Part shown: positions 23,411-33,949 of the stretch, piece by piece | How the letters are laid out: the number at the start of each line of letters is the position of its first letter | Position numbering within the stretch: the stretch's first letter is position 1 | Source of the DNA: Elgaria multicarinata webbii | Taxonomy: Eukaryota; Chordata; Lepidosauria; Squamata; Anguidae | Length of the DNA: 64,000 nt | Assembly: GCF_023053635.1 (NCBI RefSeq) | Contig: NC_086172.1 | Coordinates: 68,808,681 to 68,872,680, forward strand | Direction: 5' to 3' | Translations under genes and position numbers: made by a program | The notes under the pieces: generated by a model | What the model was told of the DNA's origin: nothing | The model's database searches: none | What the model saw: the letters and a program-made list of their open reading frames with translations, nothing else

Positions 23411-24207
23411 TGCATCAAAGACCTCGGTGATCCAGTGGACATACTGGAGTTCCTGACTTGACCTACCTATTTGCATATGAATTTACCCAGCTAGGAGATT
23501 CTTTTTTAGTGTTCTTGCATCACATGCCACCACATTTGGAGGTGAGGTGGGGGCAACAAGGCACAGGGCCTGGCTTGCCACCTCTACCGGTCTGAGCACA
23601 GGGAAAGTTCCCTGTGGTCAAAAGTGAAGCCGCTTCCACATTCGTGTGGTACTCACCTTTCCCTTTGTAGCACTGTGGTATCCAGGGTGTCTTTCAAATA
23701 CAGAACATGCACAAAGGGCCAGAGTTGCCCAAATGAAGGGATAACCAGAAGCCCTGGTGAGTGGGAAGTAAACCCAGTGTGCTGGTTAAAAAATCTTATT
23801 TGCATCCCACCCTCTTTCTCAAGTGGGGGTGTCGAACCTCTTTCAACCAACCCAAGGGCCCAATTCAGTTTTGGAAAAGCTCTCATGGGCTGCATTCTAG
23901 TGGTGAGCAGGGCCAAAGGAGGGAGGGCCAAAGGGGTGGGGCAAAATACCAAAAATACCAGCACACTTTGGCTTAAATCCTTTAGTGGCAGTAACTAAGC
24001 CCTAGGAGAGGCCTTTCAACCTTTCAGAATGGGGAAGACATGACACAAAAACCAGGACACCACCAAAGGAGAGGTGATTTGTGGAGGGGGATCAGGAACC
24101 ACCTGGGGACTTGGACATGGACATCTGGGGAACACCAGAAGGCCACGTTGGGACCTCAAGTGGGCTAGATTTGATCCCTGGGCCAGAAATTCAACCCACC
24201 CTCCCTT
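23411..24207. other. Intergenic, no gene recognised
   Basis: The overlapping frames at 23624-23998 on both strands have no family features. At 23820-23890, GGGGTGTCGAACCTCTTTCA and GGGCCCAATTCAGTTTTGGA look repeat-derived, but the family is not identified. Confidence 0.3.
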
Positions 24208-24343
24208 CTAAGGGCACAATCCTATGCATGGTTAGACAGAAAAAGAAAAAGAAGTCCTACAACTCTCAGCATGGCTGGCTGGGTAATGCTGGGAATTGTA
24301 GGACTTTTTTCCCATCTAAACACGCATGGGATTGTGCCCTAAG
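24208..24343. mobile_element. Palindromic DNA element, family B, copy 1
   Basis: The ends are inverted repeats: AAGGGCACAATCCTATGCAT GGTTAGACAG at left and CTAAACACGCATGGGATTGT GCCCTAA at right. The arms also carry AAGTCCTACAACTC against its mirror TTGTAGGACTTTTT. A short spacer includes GGCTGGCTGGG. Other copies are at 27480, 37801, 54023 and 62133. Confidence 0.85.
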
Positions 24344-25433
24344 AAATGCAGGGCAGTAGTGGCAGGGATACGCCTGGACAATGGGATTCTCCAGGTTATA
24401 TCCTGACGCCTCAGCAGGAAACTAAGAGCCAAATTAGATGTTACAACAATTAGCCAAATCAAATGTCACAAGGGTTTGTCCTTGAGTACATGGCATTTCT
24501 TTCGCAAACAGCCAACGTGGGGCTTCCTGATCTGCATTTGGATTGGGATCCTGGGGTGGGCAAGGGGGGATAGTGGTTTTAGTCTTTTGGTCTCTGCTGC
24601 TTTCCAAATCCAGGTTGGGGATGGGAGAGGGAAGCTGCCTGCTATTTGCATGGGGAGAAAGGTCCCGTTGCTCTAATGGGAGTTTCCCCCCCTCCATACA
24701 ATTAGCAGGCTTAGGGTCCCACTCTGGATGGCAGCAGGGGTCAAAGGGTTAAAGGCCCTTGCTTCATACACACCAAGGTCCCAATCAGATGCAGATCAAG
24801 AGGCCCCAGTCTTGCAAAAGAAAAATCTTGCACTCCAGGGCAAACCATGAGATTAACGTAACTTGTTGTTTGCCCACAGACAGCTTCCGCTTCATAAAAG
24901 ATTTTCTAATTGCAACTTTAAAAAATGTGCAGGTTCGACATGGAGATTCATCTGTACTCTGACAGATGAGTCTGTACTCTGACATCGCTATGGATAGTCA
25001 GACAGTACCAGCAGTATAAAATCTGATTAGTTTTGCCTGCTAAGTCACACAGCCAGGAAATATTAAAACAAAACATTAGTCAGTACAGGGGAGAAGAAGA
25101 AAAAAAGGAGGGGGGAATAAATGGGCAATGTATAGATCATCACAGAAATAAATCCACAGCTGATGAGCAGTTTAAATCAAGAACCAAAAGTTCAACACTG
25201 TCAGCCAGTCGGGATTGATTCCATTCTGGGCTCATGACAATGCATAGCAGAGTGCTCTGTGTGTGAGTGTGTGTGTGTGTGTGCTTTTTTCAGTGCCAAA
25301 GTTATGAACATCCTGCACTAGTCATGAACGCCACCTCATGGAGCAAGCACCACAGCAGTGGCAACAGCAATAACTGCATATGTACCGTTTACATTTTGCC
25401 AGATGGGCTGAGCAAATCCTGGCTCCAGTTTTT

Positions 25434-25434
<1 letters not shown>
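24344..25434. other. Intergenic, mostly unique DNA
   Basis: No gene is recognised. A small local duplication at about 24945-24982 repeats TCTGTACTCTGAC. A short TG run is at 25259-25283. Confidence 0.35.

Positions 25435-25483
<49 letters not shown>
25435..25483 (+). repeat. CT microsatellite
   Basis: A run of about 24 CT units. The open frames on both strands over it are artefacts. Confidence 0.95.
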
Positions 25484-25485
<2 letters not shown>

Positions 25486-26068
25486 TAAAAAGCACCTGGA
25501 ATAAAATTCTGAAACATTTCAAGGTCACTTTGGGTTAAGCTGCCTCCTGAATGTGTAATGACTACAAAATGCAGTTCCCTAAATTGTTATGTGATCAACA
25601 TACACAATGCTCTTTTGCCCCTACCAATCATGATACATCACTGTTGCTTTCAGTGACCCTCAGCTGAGAGGCAAGATGAAAACAAAAACCTATCAGGAAA
25701 TAAAAATCCAAATCATTTGATGTACTTTTCTGGCCAACTGCCACCCTAGGAATGGTGAACACAGTCTCAACACTGGTGACAGAAATTTCATGGAAACGGG
25801 AAGAAATATTCTAGATCATGACTAGCTAACTGGTGTACTTCGAACCAGTTCCGATCCTGAAGAAATGTGATCTAGCCCAGCCAATGTTTCAACTATCAAG
25901 TGGTACTTCAAGGTTTGCGTAGGTTTTTATACATAATGGGCTGGATCCAGATTTACGCTGGATGAATTGCATCCACCAAAGTAGACCTACCCACCCCCTT
26001 TATCCCACAGCAGCCCCTACAGGCCCCTGAAAATGCTACACAGGAAGTCAGAAGATCCTTCTGAATTA
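25484..26068. other. Intergenic, nothing recognised
   Basis: No gene or family repeat is seen. Confidence 0.4.
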
Positions 26069-26360
26069 GGGTGACCATATGGAAAGGAGAACAGCTCCTG
26101 CATCTTCTATAGATAAGGGAATTTCAGCAGGTGTCATTTGTATGCATGCAGCATGTGGTGAAATTCTCTCTTCATCATGACAATTAAAGCTGCAGGAGTC
26201 CTGCCCTCTTGACCAGATACAAAAGAGGGCAGGGCTTCTGCAGCTTTAACTGTTGTGATGAAGAGGGAATTTCACCATGTGCTGCATGCATACAAATGAC
26301 AACTGCTGAAATTGTGAACCACCCAGGGAGCTTCAGCTATTGGGCGGTATAAAAATGTAA

Positions 26361-26395
<35 letters not shown>

Positions 26396-26462
26396 ATTCC
26401 CTTTTCTGAAGAACTGTTCAAGATACAGGAGCCCTGTCCTCCTTTCCATATGGTCACCCTAG
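26069..26462. mobile_element. Palindromic DNA element, family D, with L2 tail inserted
   Basis: The ends are AGGGTGACCATATGGAAAGG and its mirror CCTTTCCATATGGTCACCCT, a perfect 20-bp inverted repeat. The arms carry AATTCTCTCTTCATC and GATGAAGAGGGAATTTCACC. The right arm is interrupted at 26317-26397 by a foreign piece: an L2 3' end (GTGAACCACCCAGGGAGCTT, then the GGGCGGTATA block and AAAT units). AAATT stands on both sides of the insert, a probable short target-site duplication. The empty-site counterpart is seen in the copy at 37409. Confidence 0.9.
26317..26397 (+). mobile_element. Very short L2 3' end inserted in element D
   Basis: About 80 bp of the L2-clade 3' terminus with a (TAAA)n tail. 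It is so short that only the last part of the 3' UTR was copied. It is flanked by AAATT on both sides. Confidence 0.8.
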
Positions 26463-27079
26463 CTGTGGTGAGAAGGGATCCCCAAAAATCAAGCAGAAGG
26501 ACCGTCTGCAAGCAGAACTTTCCTCTTGCTGAAGGTAGATTCTGGATCCAACCCAAGGATAACAATGATGGGTTTGAATGATAAGACACAGATTGCTTTG
26601 TATCCCTTTACAAGGGCATCACTCCTCTGGAGTTTGCATACAATGATGCAACGATCCCTGAGCATGTGCACTGCATAACTATGAAACCCTTGGTCCTCAG
26701 TGGGAGTAGAGATACAGGGTACTTCCATACAAGGCTTTTAGGGTGCCATTGCCCTGCCTTATTCAAGGAATGTTTGTGGGGTTCAAATTTGCTTCTTCCA
26801 TCTTTTTCTTAATGTAGAAAATCAGTTAAGGGGGGAAATAAATATACCAAATTGCTGCACAATGCCTTCTGTCTCATAGTGTTAGGAGCCTTTCATCAGG
26901 AAGTACTCTCAGTGCTTCCAGATGGTAAAATGCACAGCAGTTCCCCAACCATTCTGGAAGCTCAAGTGAACTCCAAGAAAATAGGAGCTGCGCATCCTGA
27001 TATTATAATAAGAGACCGCAACTGACAAGTTGGATTTACAAATCATCTGGGGTGAGTACTCCTAGCAGTTCTCTGCATT
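26463..27079. other. Intergenic, nothing recognised
   Basis: No gene or repeat family is recognised. The minus-strand frames at 26489-26728 and around it have no family features. Confidence 0.4.
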
Positions 27080-27094
27080 GGGGGGGGGGGGGGG
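27080..27094 (+). repeat. Homopolymer of 15 G
   Basis: An uninterrupted run of G, unusual in this AT-rich window. It ends about 20 bp before a strong hairpin. Confidence 0.9.
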
Positions 27095-27113
27095 AAACCC
27101 GCTTTCTTACCAC

Positions 27114-27183
27114 GGCAGGATCTACACTACTGCTTTAAAGCACAGTTATAAAGCGCTTTAAAGCAGTAGTGTAGATCTGGCCC
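27114..27183. mobile_element. Minimal hairpin element (70 bp)
   Basis: GGCAGGATCTACACTACTGC TTTAAAG at left pairs with CTTTAAAGCAGTAGTGTAGA TCTGGCC at right, around a short AT-rich centre (CACAGTTATAAAGCG). Almost the whole unit is stem. A longer relative with the same ends is at 27866-27997. Confidence 0.8.
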
Positions 27184-27479
27184 AGGTCTCAGATCTTTTT
27201 GCGTTCAAAATGGACTTCTTCAGGCAGCAATGAACAGCGAGAACGTGATTCTTAATTGAAAAGGGAATGTCATTGAAAAGAATAGGTTACAATGAAACAG
27301 TGCCATCTAGTGGCAGTATAAAAACCATACTGCATTATGTCTGTTATAAAAACACAGGATTTGCTGGGGGAAAGGACAGGAGACCTCCTGAGTGTGCTAT
27401 AAAACGCCCATTTAGCGATCCCCCTAGCGCTACCAACAAAAAGCAATTGAGCAGCTATTTCTGCTTTTTTTCCTCCTAA

Positions 27480-27618
27480 AGCCACAATCCTATGCATGTT
27501 TAGACAGGGAAAAAAATCCTACAACTCCTAGTGAACCCCAGCCAGTATCCCTAGATGGGACATGCTGGGAGTTGCAGGACTTGCTTTTCTAGGAAAACCT
27601 GCATAGGATTACACCTTT
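27480..27618. mobile_element. Palindromic DNA element, family B, copy 2
   Basis: Ends AGCCACAATCCTATGCATGT TTAGACAGG and GCATAGGATTACACCTT. The internal arms are AATCCTACAACTCCTAG and GGGAGTTGCAGGACTTGC. Confidence 0.8.
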
Positions 27619-27865
27619 GATGGATTTTCTGGGGTAAGGGGGGGAAAAAGAGAGAGAAGTGATGGGGGAACATGGGAGGAGTATAAGCGGAAGATGATAT
27701 CACCTTAAATTCAGTGAATGAAGCAGGGCAATAGCACAATAAAAGCCTCATCTGGAAGCACTACTTGTCTATTTAATTGATATTTTGTTATGCAACTTAA
27801 TTTCATGGCCTGGATTTTCTGTCTTTGCCTTGTTCTTTCTTATAGAGCACCAGTCCCTTGTCTGG

Positions 27866-27997
27866 GGCAGGATCTACACTACTGCTTTATAACAGTTTAT
27901 AACAGTATTGACAACTGTTGGGGCCCAGGTCACACTCCATATACCATTTTCAAACCACTTTCAAAGTGTTATCTCCTGCTTGGTGTAGATCTGGCCT
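27866..27997. mobile_element. Hairpin element sharing ends with the 27114 unit
   Basis: The left end GGCAGGATCTACACTACTGC matches the 27114 unit. The right end is CTTGGTGTAGATCTGGCC. The interior (CAACTGTTGGGGCCCAGGTC and more) is different and only weakly palindromic. I infer one family of ends with different cores. Confidence 0.7.
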
Positions 27998-28324
27998 TAG
28001 TGAGCCTCCCTAAGGGTGGAGTTGCAAGCACACTTACTAGAGAGAAAAACCCTGATCAGCTCAATGGAATCCAGGCCTGCTTAGGAGAGTCACACTGCAT
28101 GTAATGTTAACCAGCCTTCCCTAACTATAACCGGCAATCAACCATTTTACAGCAGCAGCACAAAAGGTCATTTGTGTCACTGACTGCCATGACATTTCTT
28201 GCTCAGCAAATGGAGCCACCCCGATACATCTGTTTTCAGCTACTGCTGGTAAAGATACACATACCTTTTGCCCTCCCCTCCCCACCTCACCACTAGGACA
28301 ACCATTTCTTTTAGAAAATGCAAG
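27998..28324. other. Short intergenic gap, nothing recognised
   Basis: No gene or repeat family is recognised. Confidence 0.4.
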
Positions 28325-28506
28325 TGTATCCCTACATTTAAGAAAGCTATAAAGACTGGTCTATTCCGGCAGGCGTATCCAGTGGAATTTTAGGATGTTT
28401 TTAGGATGTTTTAGTAATATACTATGTTTTTAATTCAGTTTTATGTATTTTATCGTTTATTGTTGTTCCCCGCCTTGATCCAAACAGAGAGGCGGGTAAG
28501 AAATAA

Positions 28507-28567
<61 letters not shown>
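28325..28567 (+). mobile_element. L2-clade LINE 3' end with ATT microsatellite tail
   Basis: AAAGACTGGTCTATTCCGGC AGGCGTATCC, then TTTTATGTATTTTATCGTTT and CCCCGCCTTGATCCAAACAG AGAGGCGGGTAAGAAATAAA form the end of a LINE, a different subfamily from the copy at 33860. The tail has grown to about twenty ATT units (28507-28567). Confidence 0.75.
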
Positions 28568-28568
<1 letters not shown>

Positions 28569-29649
28569 ACCCCACAGATGAATTTTATGGGGGGTGAGGT
28601 TTCCAGGCATCTTCAGTTCATAGCCCCATCATGTTTTTCTGACCGCTTTGTCTTTTTTCTCACTAGGAAAAAAAAACCATCAAAGAAAATGAAATGGAAT
28701 AGCTGCAAAGTCCCTTTTGACTGCTAGCATGCGAGCTGTCCAGCTGGAAGCACCCCTGGTGCCAACGTTTGTACGGCACAGTCACAAACCACAGTGCAAG
28801 GCAAAGGCCCTCCGTACATCAATATACATATACAGCAAGCTCTAAAGCACAGCACGGCCCATTCGATCATCATCCTTACAAGGGAAGGTCATGCTAGAAG
28901 TGGCACAACAGAATTTACAAATTTCAAAGGGTTGACAGACAGGCTGCTACAATTGCATACTGCCCTGTATATGTGATGTATGCCAATGAGTATGTGGGCA
29001 TAGGCCTTGCATGTTGGATCACTTTACATATACAAGGCACCACACTGGACCAGGCTAAGAAACAACATCTGACTGAGCCAGTGTGAACCTGGAGAGCATT
29101 TAAACTAAGCCTGTTCAGTAGTAAGGCCTGTAACAGGCTGGAATTCATGAGAATTATTGGGCTTTTTCTCTCTGCTGCATGGCTTTCATGAAAGAAGATT
29201 AAAAACCAAGATGGGAGCCATGATATCATTGTCTCCTGTGTTCAAAGACAATGCACATGGATTCTTTTCTATTCATCCCTTCAACTCCAATTTTATGTAA
29301 TTGGTGACTGATATTGTATACATCTGCATGATGGTGTTGTTGTGTAGTATAACTGTACTCAGCATGACTTACTCCTTTATATACAAAGGGAATCGCAGCT
29401 TGATTTTTAGATATTCGCATGAAGCGCTTTTGCCCTGTACGTTTGATTCCTAGTTTGTTTCATGTGCAGGGGGTATGTATTCTAGCAGAATCATCTGAAG
29501 GGTCATTCAGCTTTCATTTCTATTAACCAATGATGTTTTTGCAAAGAACAGCTGGTGGATTGAAAACACACAGCTCTCTCTCTCTCTCGAAGTGTGAAGA
29601 TTTCAGTCGATAAAGCTGTGCAGGGACACCCACTAGATGGCGCCATTTT
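28568..29649. other. Intergenic, no gene recognised
   Basis: A short CT run is at about 29573-29588. The minus-strand frames at 28924-29229 and 29226-29420 have no family features. Confidence 0.35.
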
Positions 29650-30280
29650 CTTATTGTTCAATCCTCAGATTTACAGTAATGCATTTTAACTAGGGGTGTG
29701 ATCCGCTTCACATAGAATAGGAGAAGCAACAGCGAATTGGGGCTGGAGAAGCATAGCAGAGAGAAGTGACCATAAGTGGAGCGCTTCTCTTTTTGTGGAG
29801 CGCTCCACCCGCCATTTTGGATTTTTTCACCCATAGGATTGCATTGCGGAAAAGATTAGTGGATAACTTTTTTGTTTCTCAAGCTCTTATTGTTCAATCC
29901 TCAGATTTACAGTAATGCATTTTAACTAGGGATGTGATCCGCTTCACTTAGAATCGGAGAAGCAACAGCGAATTGGGGTGATCTGCCTCCACCTGAGGCG
30001 GAGGAGAAGCATGGTGAAGAGAAGTGACCATAAGCGGAGTGCTCCTCTTTTTGCAGAGCGCTCCGCCCGCCATTTTGAGGTTTCTAACATTAACAGAAAA
30101 AAGTTGTAGGCTTTTTTGGATTTCAATGAAAGTCTAGGGGTGGGGAAAGCAGAGCTCCGATCCGGATCCGGAGCTTCGCAGCGAACCGGAGCAGACTATA
30201 GGTGGAGCGGAGCGGACCCAATCCGGAAGTTGCAAATCTGGAAGAGAAGCAGATTGGGGGGTCCATGTACACCCCTAATT
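29650..30280. repeat. Tandemly duplicated element (235-bp period), family G
   Basis: A block starting CTTATTGTTCAATCCTCAGA at 29650 recurs at 29885. The two copies share GTGATCCGCTTCAC, GAGAAGCAACAGCGAATTGG, GAAGTGACCATAAG and the block CGCCATTTTG. The right part to 30280 carries another CCGATCCGGATCCGGAGCTT section and ends GTACACCCCTAATTTTAAC, which mirrors the TTTTAACTAGGGGTGTG near the left. It appears to be a palindromic element whose left arm was duplicated in tandem. Confidence 0.75.
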
Positions 30281-30321
30281 TTAACATGGTTGTGTTCTGA
30301 GAAGACAGTGTATTGATCACC

Positions 30322-30407
30322 CTTCCCCAACTGGGTGTTCTCCGGATGTGCTGGACTTCAATTCCCATGAGCCCCAGCCAGCAGAGCCACTGGGGAAGGC
30401 TGGCATA
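30322..30407. mobile_element. Palindromic DNA element, family E, short copy
   Basis: The left arm CTTCCCCAACTGGGTGTTCT CC is mirrored by ACTGGGGAAGGCTG at the right. The core is ACTTCAATTCCCATGAGCCC CAGCCAGC, as in the other family E copies. Confidence 0.7.
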
Positions 30408-30555
30408 GAACATAATGTGATAGAGGAGGAAGAATCAGAGGTAAGTGTTTGTAGACACAGTTTGCTCACCTTCTGCACAAACGAGAAAGGGACAGGCCAT
30501 TTGTGAATAAGCAACTCCTTAAACAACAGGAAGCAGAACAAAGCAAAGGGTGAGC

Positions 30556-30690
30556 AGTGAATTTATTCATTTTATGTTTAACATTTATAAACTGCCCACA
30601 AGGGATCCCAGGGCAGTGTACATAACTAAATATATCCAATAGAATAGAATAATGATAAAATTTCAAAATGAATGAATGAATGGAGTGTTT
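30556..30690 (-). mobile_element. L2-clade LINE tail, reverse orientation
   Basis: TTTATTCATTTTATGTTTAA CATTTATAAACTGCCCACAA GGGATCCCAGGGCAGTGTAC is the reverse complement of a LINE 3' end with the GCCC...GGGC hairpin. It is short and degraded. Confidence 0.6.
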
Positions 30691-31422
30691 CGATTTGGCA
30701 CCAAAAAGAAAGCAAAGCTGGTGCCAATTGTATCCCCCTCGGGAAGGCATTCCAAATCAGGGGGTTGGTACAGAGAAGTCCCTCTCTTTGTGAATGCATT
30801 ATGTATTTCTCCCATTGATATTACTTGGAGAAAATCTTTTTCTTAAGAGCTTAAAGCACGGGAAGGATAATATGGGAGGAAGTGCTTCTTCAGGTATTTG
30901 GGCCACAATGCTGACAAGAGAGATCCTTTAGGGATCTGTATTGTTAATATTTTATAAATTATCAGGACTCAAGAGTGATCAGTGAGGTAGCTAAGTCTGA
31001 AGATATATCATTACTCCAGATGATAAAAGATCAATGTGGAATGTTTAACAGCTATAATATATATGATCCACCCCGATATTCCAATACAGACCAACAGCAT
31101 AATATAGAGATAACATGCTTTCAATGATTGCACATGAAAACCCCATGTGATTATTAAGTCAACTCTGCCAGGGCCAGCCCTTCCATGAGGCAGGGTGAAT
31201 CCCCTGCTCAGGTGGCAGATCAAAAGGGGTGGCCCATTATCCCACCACCACCCCTGCTGCCACTAAGAAGGCCCCTGCAAGTACTGCTGCTGTCACCACC
31301 ACCACTTCTTGGCCCAATTCCCCTACTGTGGCGAATGCCACAGTGGAGCGTAACAAGTAAACAGCCCTCCACCCCATTAATCTGGCTCTGAGCCACTCCC
31401 AAGACATGAGATCAGGTGGGTG
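30691..31422. other. Intergenic, nothing recognised
   Basis: A C-rich stretch lies at 31225-31330 (CCACCACCACCCCTGCTGCC). No gene is seen. Confidence 0.35.
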
Positions 31423-31930
31423 GGCTCTCTGGAGGGGATGCTAGCCTGGTCTCTCGGTTTGCTTGAGGGCTTAAAGCAAGAGATTGGGTGAGCAAGCAAG
31501 CTCTCTGGAGAGGCTGCCCACTTGCCCGATCTCTCATTTTGAAGACTCTCTCAAAGTGAAAAGGCAGAAGGCCTCTCTGGAGAGCCAAACAAAGGGCCTG
31601 TTCAGACAACATGCTAAACCATGGTTGGGCTGCTAACCCTTTTGCAGCAAATGGTTTGTGAGCATGTTTAAACTGTGGTTATGTAGACACCATGGTTAGG
31701 AATGGTTCCCATGACACGCTAAATCATGGTTCACATGATACGCTAAGCCATAATGTTTAGCTCAAAATACTTAACCACCATGGCTTAGCGTCTCATCTGA
31801 ACAGGGTCAAAGTAGCCAGCATGCATCTCCAGAGAGGCAGCCTGCCCGATCTCTCGCTCTGGGAATGTCCCCTGAATGAAAGATCAGTTAGGCAGTCTCT
31901 CCGGAGAGGCACCCAAGTCCGAATGCCACA
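31423..31930 (+). repeat. Degenerate 65-78-bp tandem repeat, interrupted by element A
   Basis: The word CTCTCTGGAG followed by AGGCTGCC and CCCGATCTCTC recurs at about 31424, 31500, 31574, 31829 (as CTCCAGAGAGGCAGCCTGCC) and 31895 (as CTCTCCGGAGAGGC). Units are 65-78 bp and diverged. The array is split at 31595-31807 by a copy of palindromic element A. Confidence 0.6.
31595..31807. mobile_element. Palindromic DNA element, family A, copy 2
   Basis: Starts GGCCTGTTCAGACAACATGC TAAACCATGG and ends GGCTTAGCGTCTCATCTGAA CAGGGTC. It is the reverse complement of the copy at 822-1009 over most of its length, including TGCAGCAAATGGTTTGTGAG. It is non-coding and sits inside the tandem repeat at 31423-31930. 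Confidence 0.85.
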
Positions 31931-32650
31931 CTTTGTGAGGCCCTGCCTCAAAATGCATCATGATGAGGTGGCTCTGAAGACTCCCTGTACTCCTTGCACT
32001 GTCGCTGAACTCTTCCATCACAAATAAAGGAGTATTCAACTATTCTCTTCCTCAACAAAATTCACCCAAACATGCCTCTTTTAAACTGACAGGTCTGAGG
32101 AGGGCTGTGTGAGAGAAGAACAAGCTTTTGAAGATTTCATTGTGAGACAGTTCTTAGGAGCAAGCAGACAGATTTAACAACCTTCTTGGTGCTTTTCATT
32201 CACTTCACATCAGGTTTTATTTCATGAAGACATCTTCCTCCCTTGAGAGTCTTACTTGACACCATCTATTTCTGCCCAGGGAAGCTGCAGTTTTCAGTCA
32301 GACAATAAAAGCTATTCTGATGTCCAAAAACATTAGGCGTAGCTGCATGGTCATTGTTTTCTTGTCACTGCGACAGATTAAAGTCAGCCCACAGGAGCTT
32401 TATGACACATCACCACAAACCAAATGCTTTTTGAGTGCTTGTGGTAGTGTGCCAAAAAGTTTCCAGCAAGTTGCAGTCAACGTGGCTGCGGTCAGTATTG
32501 CCAACTTGACAAGCCATGTGAACAGGCCCTTAATTTAATGCTTGACCTACCACACTTACACTGTCTTTACCATTTCTATACATACACCCTTCCCACCCGC
32601 TCCCATCACTTCACAGGTCCAAGCCGACAATCAACCCATGTGTAGTTGAT
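31931..32650. other. Intergenic, nothing recognised
   Basis: No gene is supported. The plus-strand frame at 32320-32538 has no family features. Confidence 0.35.
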
Positions 32651-33949
32651 CCAGTCCTTTTACAACTTCATTGGCTGCCGGTCCAGGTCCGGGCCCGCTC
32701 CTACTTGGATGGCCGATTCCAGAAGGTGGTGCTGGGGGATTATTGCTCTGTGCCGTGGCACCTAAGCCATGGGGTTCCGCAGGGCTCTATCTTATCCCCT
32801 ATGCTGTTTAACTTATACATGAAGCCGCTGGGGGAGGCTATCTGGAGATGTGGACTGAGGTGTCATCAATATGCGGATGATACCCAGCTCTTCCTTTCCT
32901 TTTCATGAAATCCAGGTGAGGCAGTGACTGTTTTGAACCAGTGCCTGGGCACGGTAATGGACTGGATGAGGGCTAACAAACTGAGACTCAATCCAGACAA
33001 GACGGAGGTACTGTTAGCGGGTGGTTTATCTGCCCGGCGAGGTGATGTTTGCCCTGTCCTGGATGGAGTTGCACTCTCCCTAAAGGATCGGGTCCCTAGT
33101 TTGGGGGTGCTCTTGGATCCAGAACTGTCACTTGAGGCACAGGTGAACTCAGTGGCAAAGAGCACCTTTTATCAGTTTAGGCTGATATACCAACTGCGCC
33201 CTTATCTGGACAGTGATAGCCTAGCTACAGTTATCCATGCTCTGACAACCTCTCGTTTGGATTACTGCAATGCGTTATACGTAGGGCTGCCTTTGAAAAC
33301 GGTCGGGAAGCTTCAGCTGGTACAAAACAGGGCAGCCCGTTTACTAACAGGGACTGGCTGGCGAGATCACATTACGCCAGTCCTTTTACAACTTCATTGG
33401 CTGCCAGTCCAGGTCCGGGCCCGATTCAAAGTGCTGGTATTGACATTTAAAGCCCTAAACGGTTTGGGGCCAGGTTATTTGAAGGAACGCCTCCTCCCAT
33501 ATGTACCTACCCGAACCTTAAGATCATCTACAGGGGCCCTTCTCCGTGAGCCCCTGCCAAAGGAAGTGAGGCAGGTGGCTACTAGGAGGAGGGCTTTCTC
33601 CGCTGTGGCACCCTGGTTGTGGAATGAGCTCCCCAGAGAGGTCCGCCTGGCGCCTACACTGTACTCCTTTCGTCGCCAGCTGAAGACCTTTTTATTCTCT
33701 CAGTATTTTAACACTTAATTTTAACTTAAATTTAAATTTTACTGTTTTAACTTTGTATTTTAATTTTATATCAATTTTGCTGCGTGGTTTTATCCTGGTT
33801 GTGCTTTTTACACTGTATTTTGTATTTGTGCTTTTAACCTCTGGGTTGTTTTATGATGGTTTTAATTTTTGTGAACCGCCCAGAGAGCTTTGGCTATTGG
33901 GCGGTATAGAAATATAATAAATAAAATAAAATAATAAATAAATAAATAG
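32651..33949 (+). mobile_element. L2-clade LINE, young 5'-truncated copy with rearranged head
   Basis: From 32705, one reading frame encodes the later reverse transcriptase domain: DGRFQKVVLGDYCS, then HGVPQGSILSPMLFNLYM and the catalytic box YADDTQLFLS. A single in-frame TGA at 32906-32908 interrupts it. The frame then runs on for 264 codons: MDWMRANKLRLNPDKTEVLL, LGVLLDPELSLEAQV, SRLDYCNALYVGLPLKTV, NRAARLLTG and a C-terminus FRRQLKTFLF. The 3' UTR follows, with the GCCCAGAGAGCTTTGGCTAT hairpin block and an AATA tail. Long intact frames mean a fairly recent insertion. The first 47 bp (32651-32697) duplicate 33377-33423 of the same element. The endonuclease is absent. Confidence 0.92.

Noticed and set aside
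23624-23998. Overlapping open frames on both strands
   Set aside because: Both show no family features. Frames open on both strands at once are typical of chance in GC-richer DNA.
28422-28610. Minus-strand frame with a long Ile run
   Set aside because: It is a translation of the ATT microsatellite.
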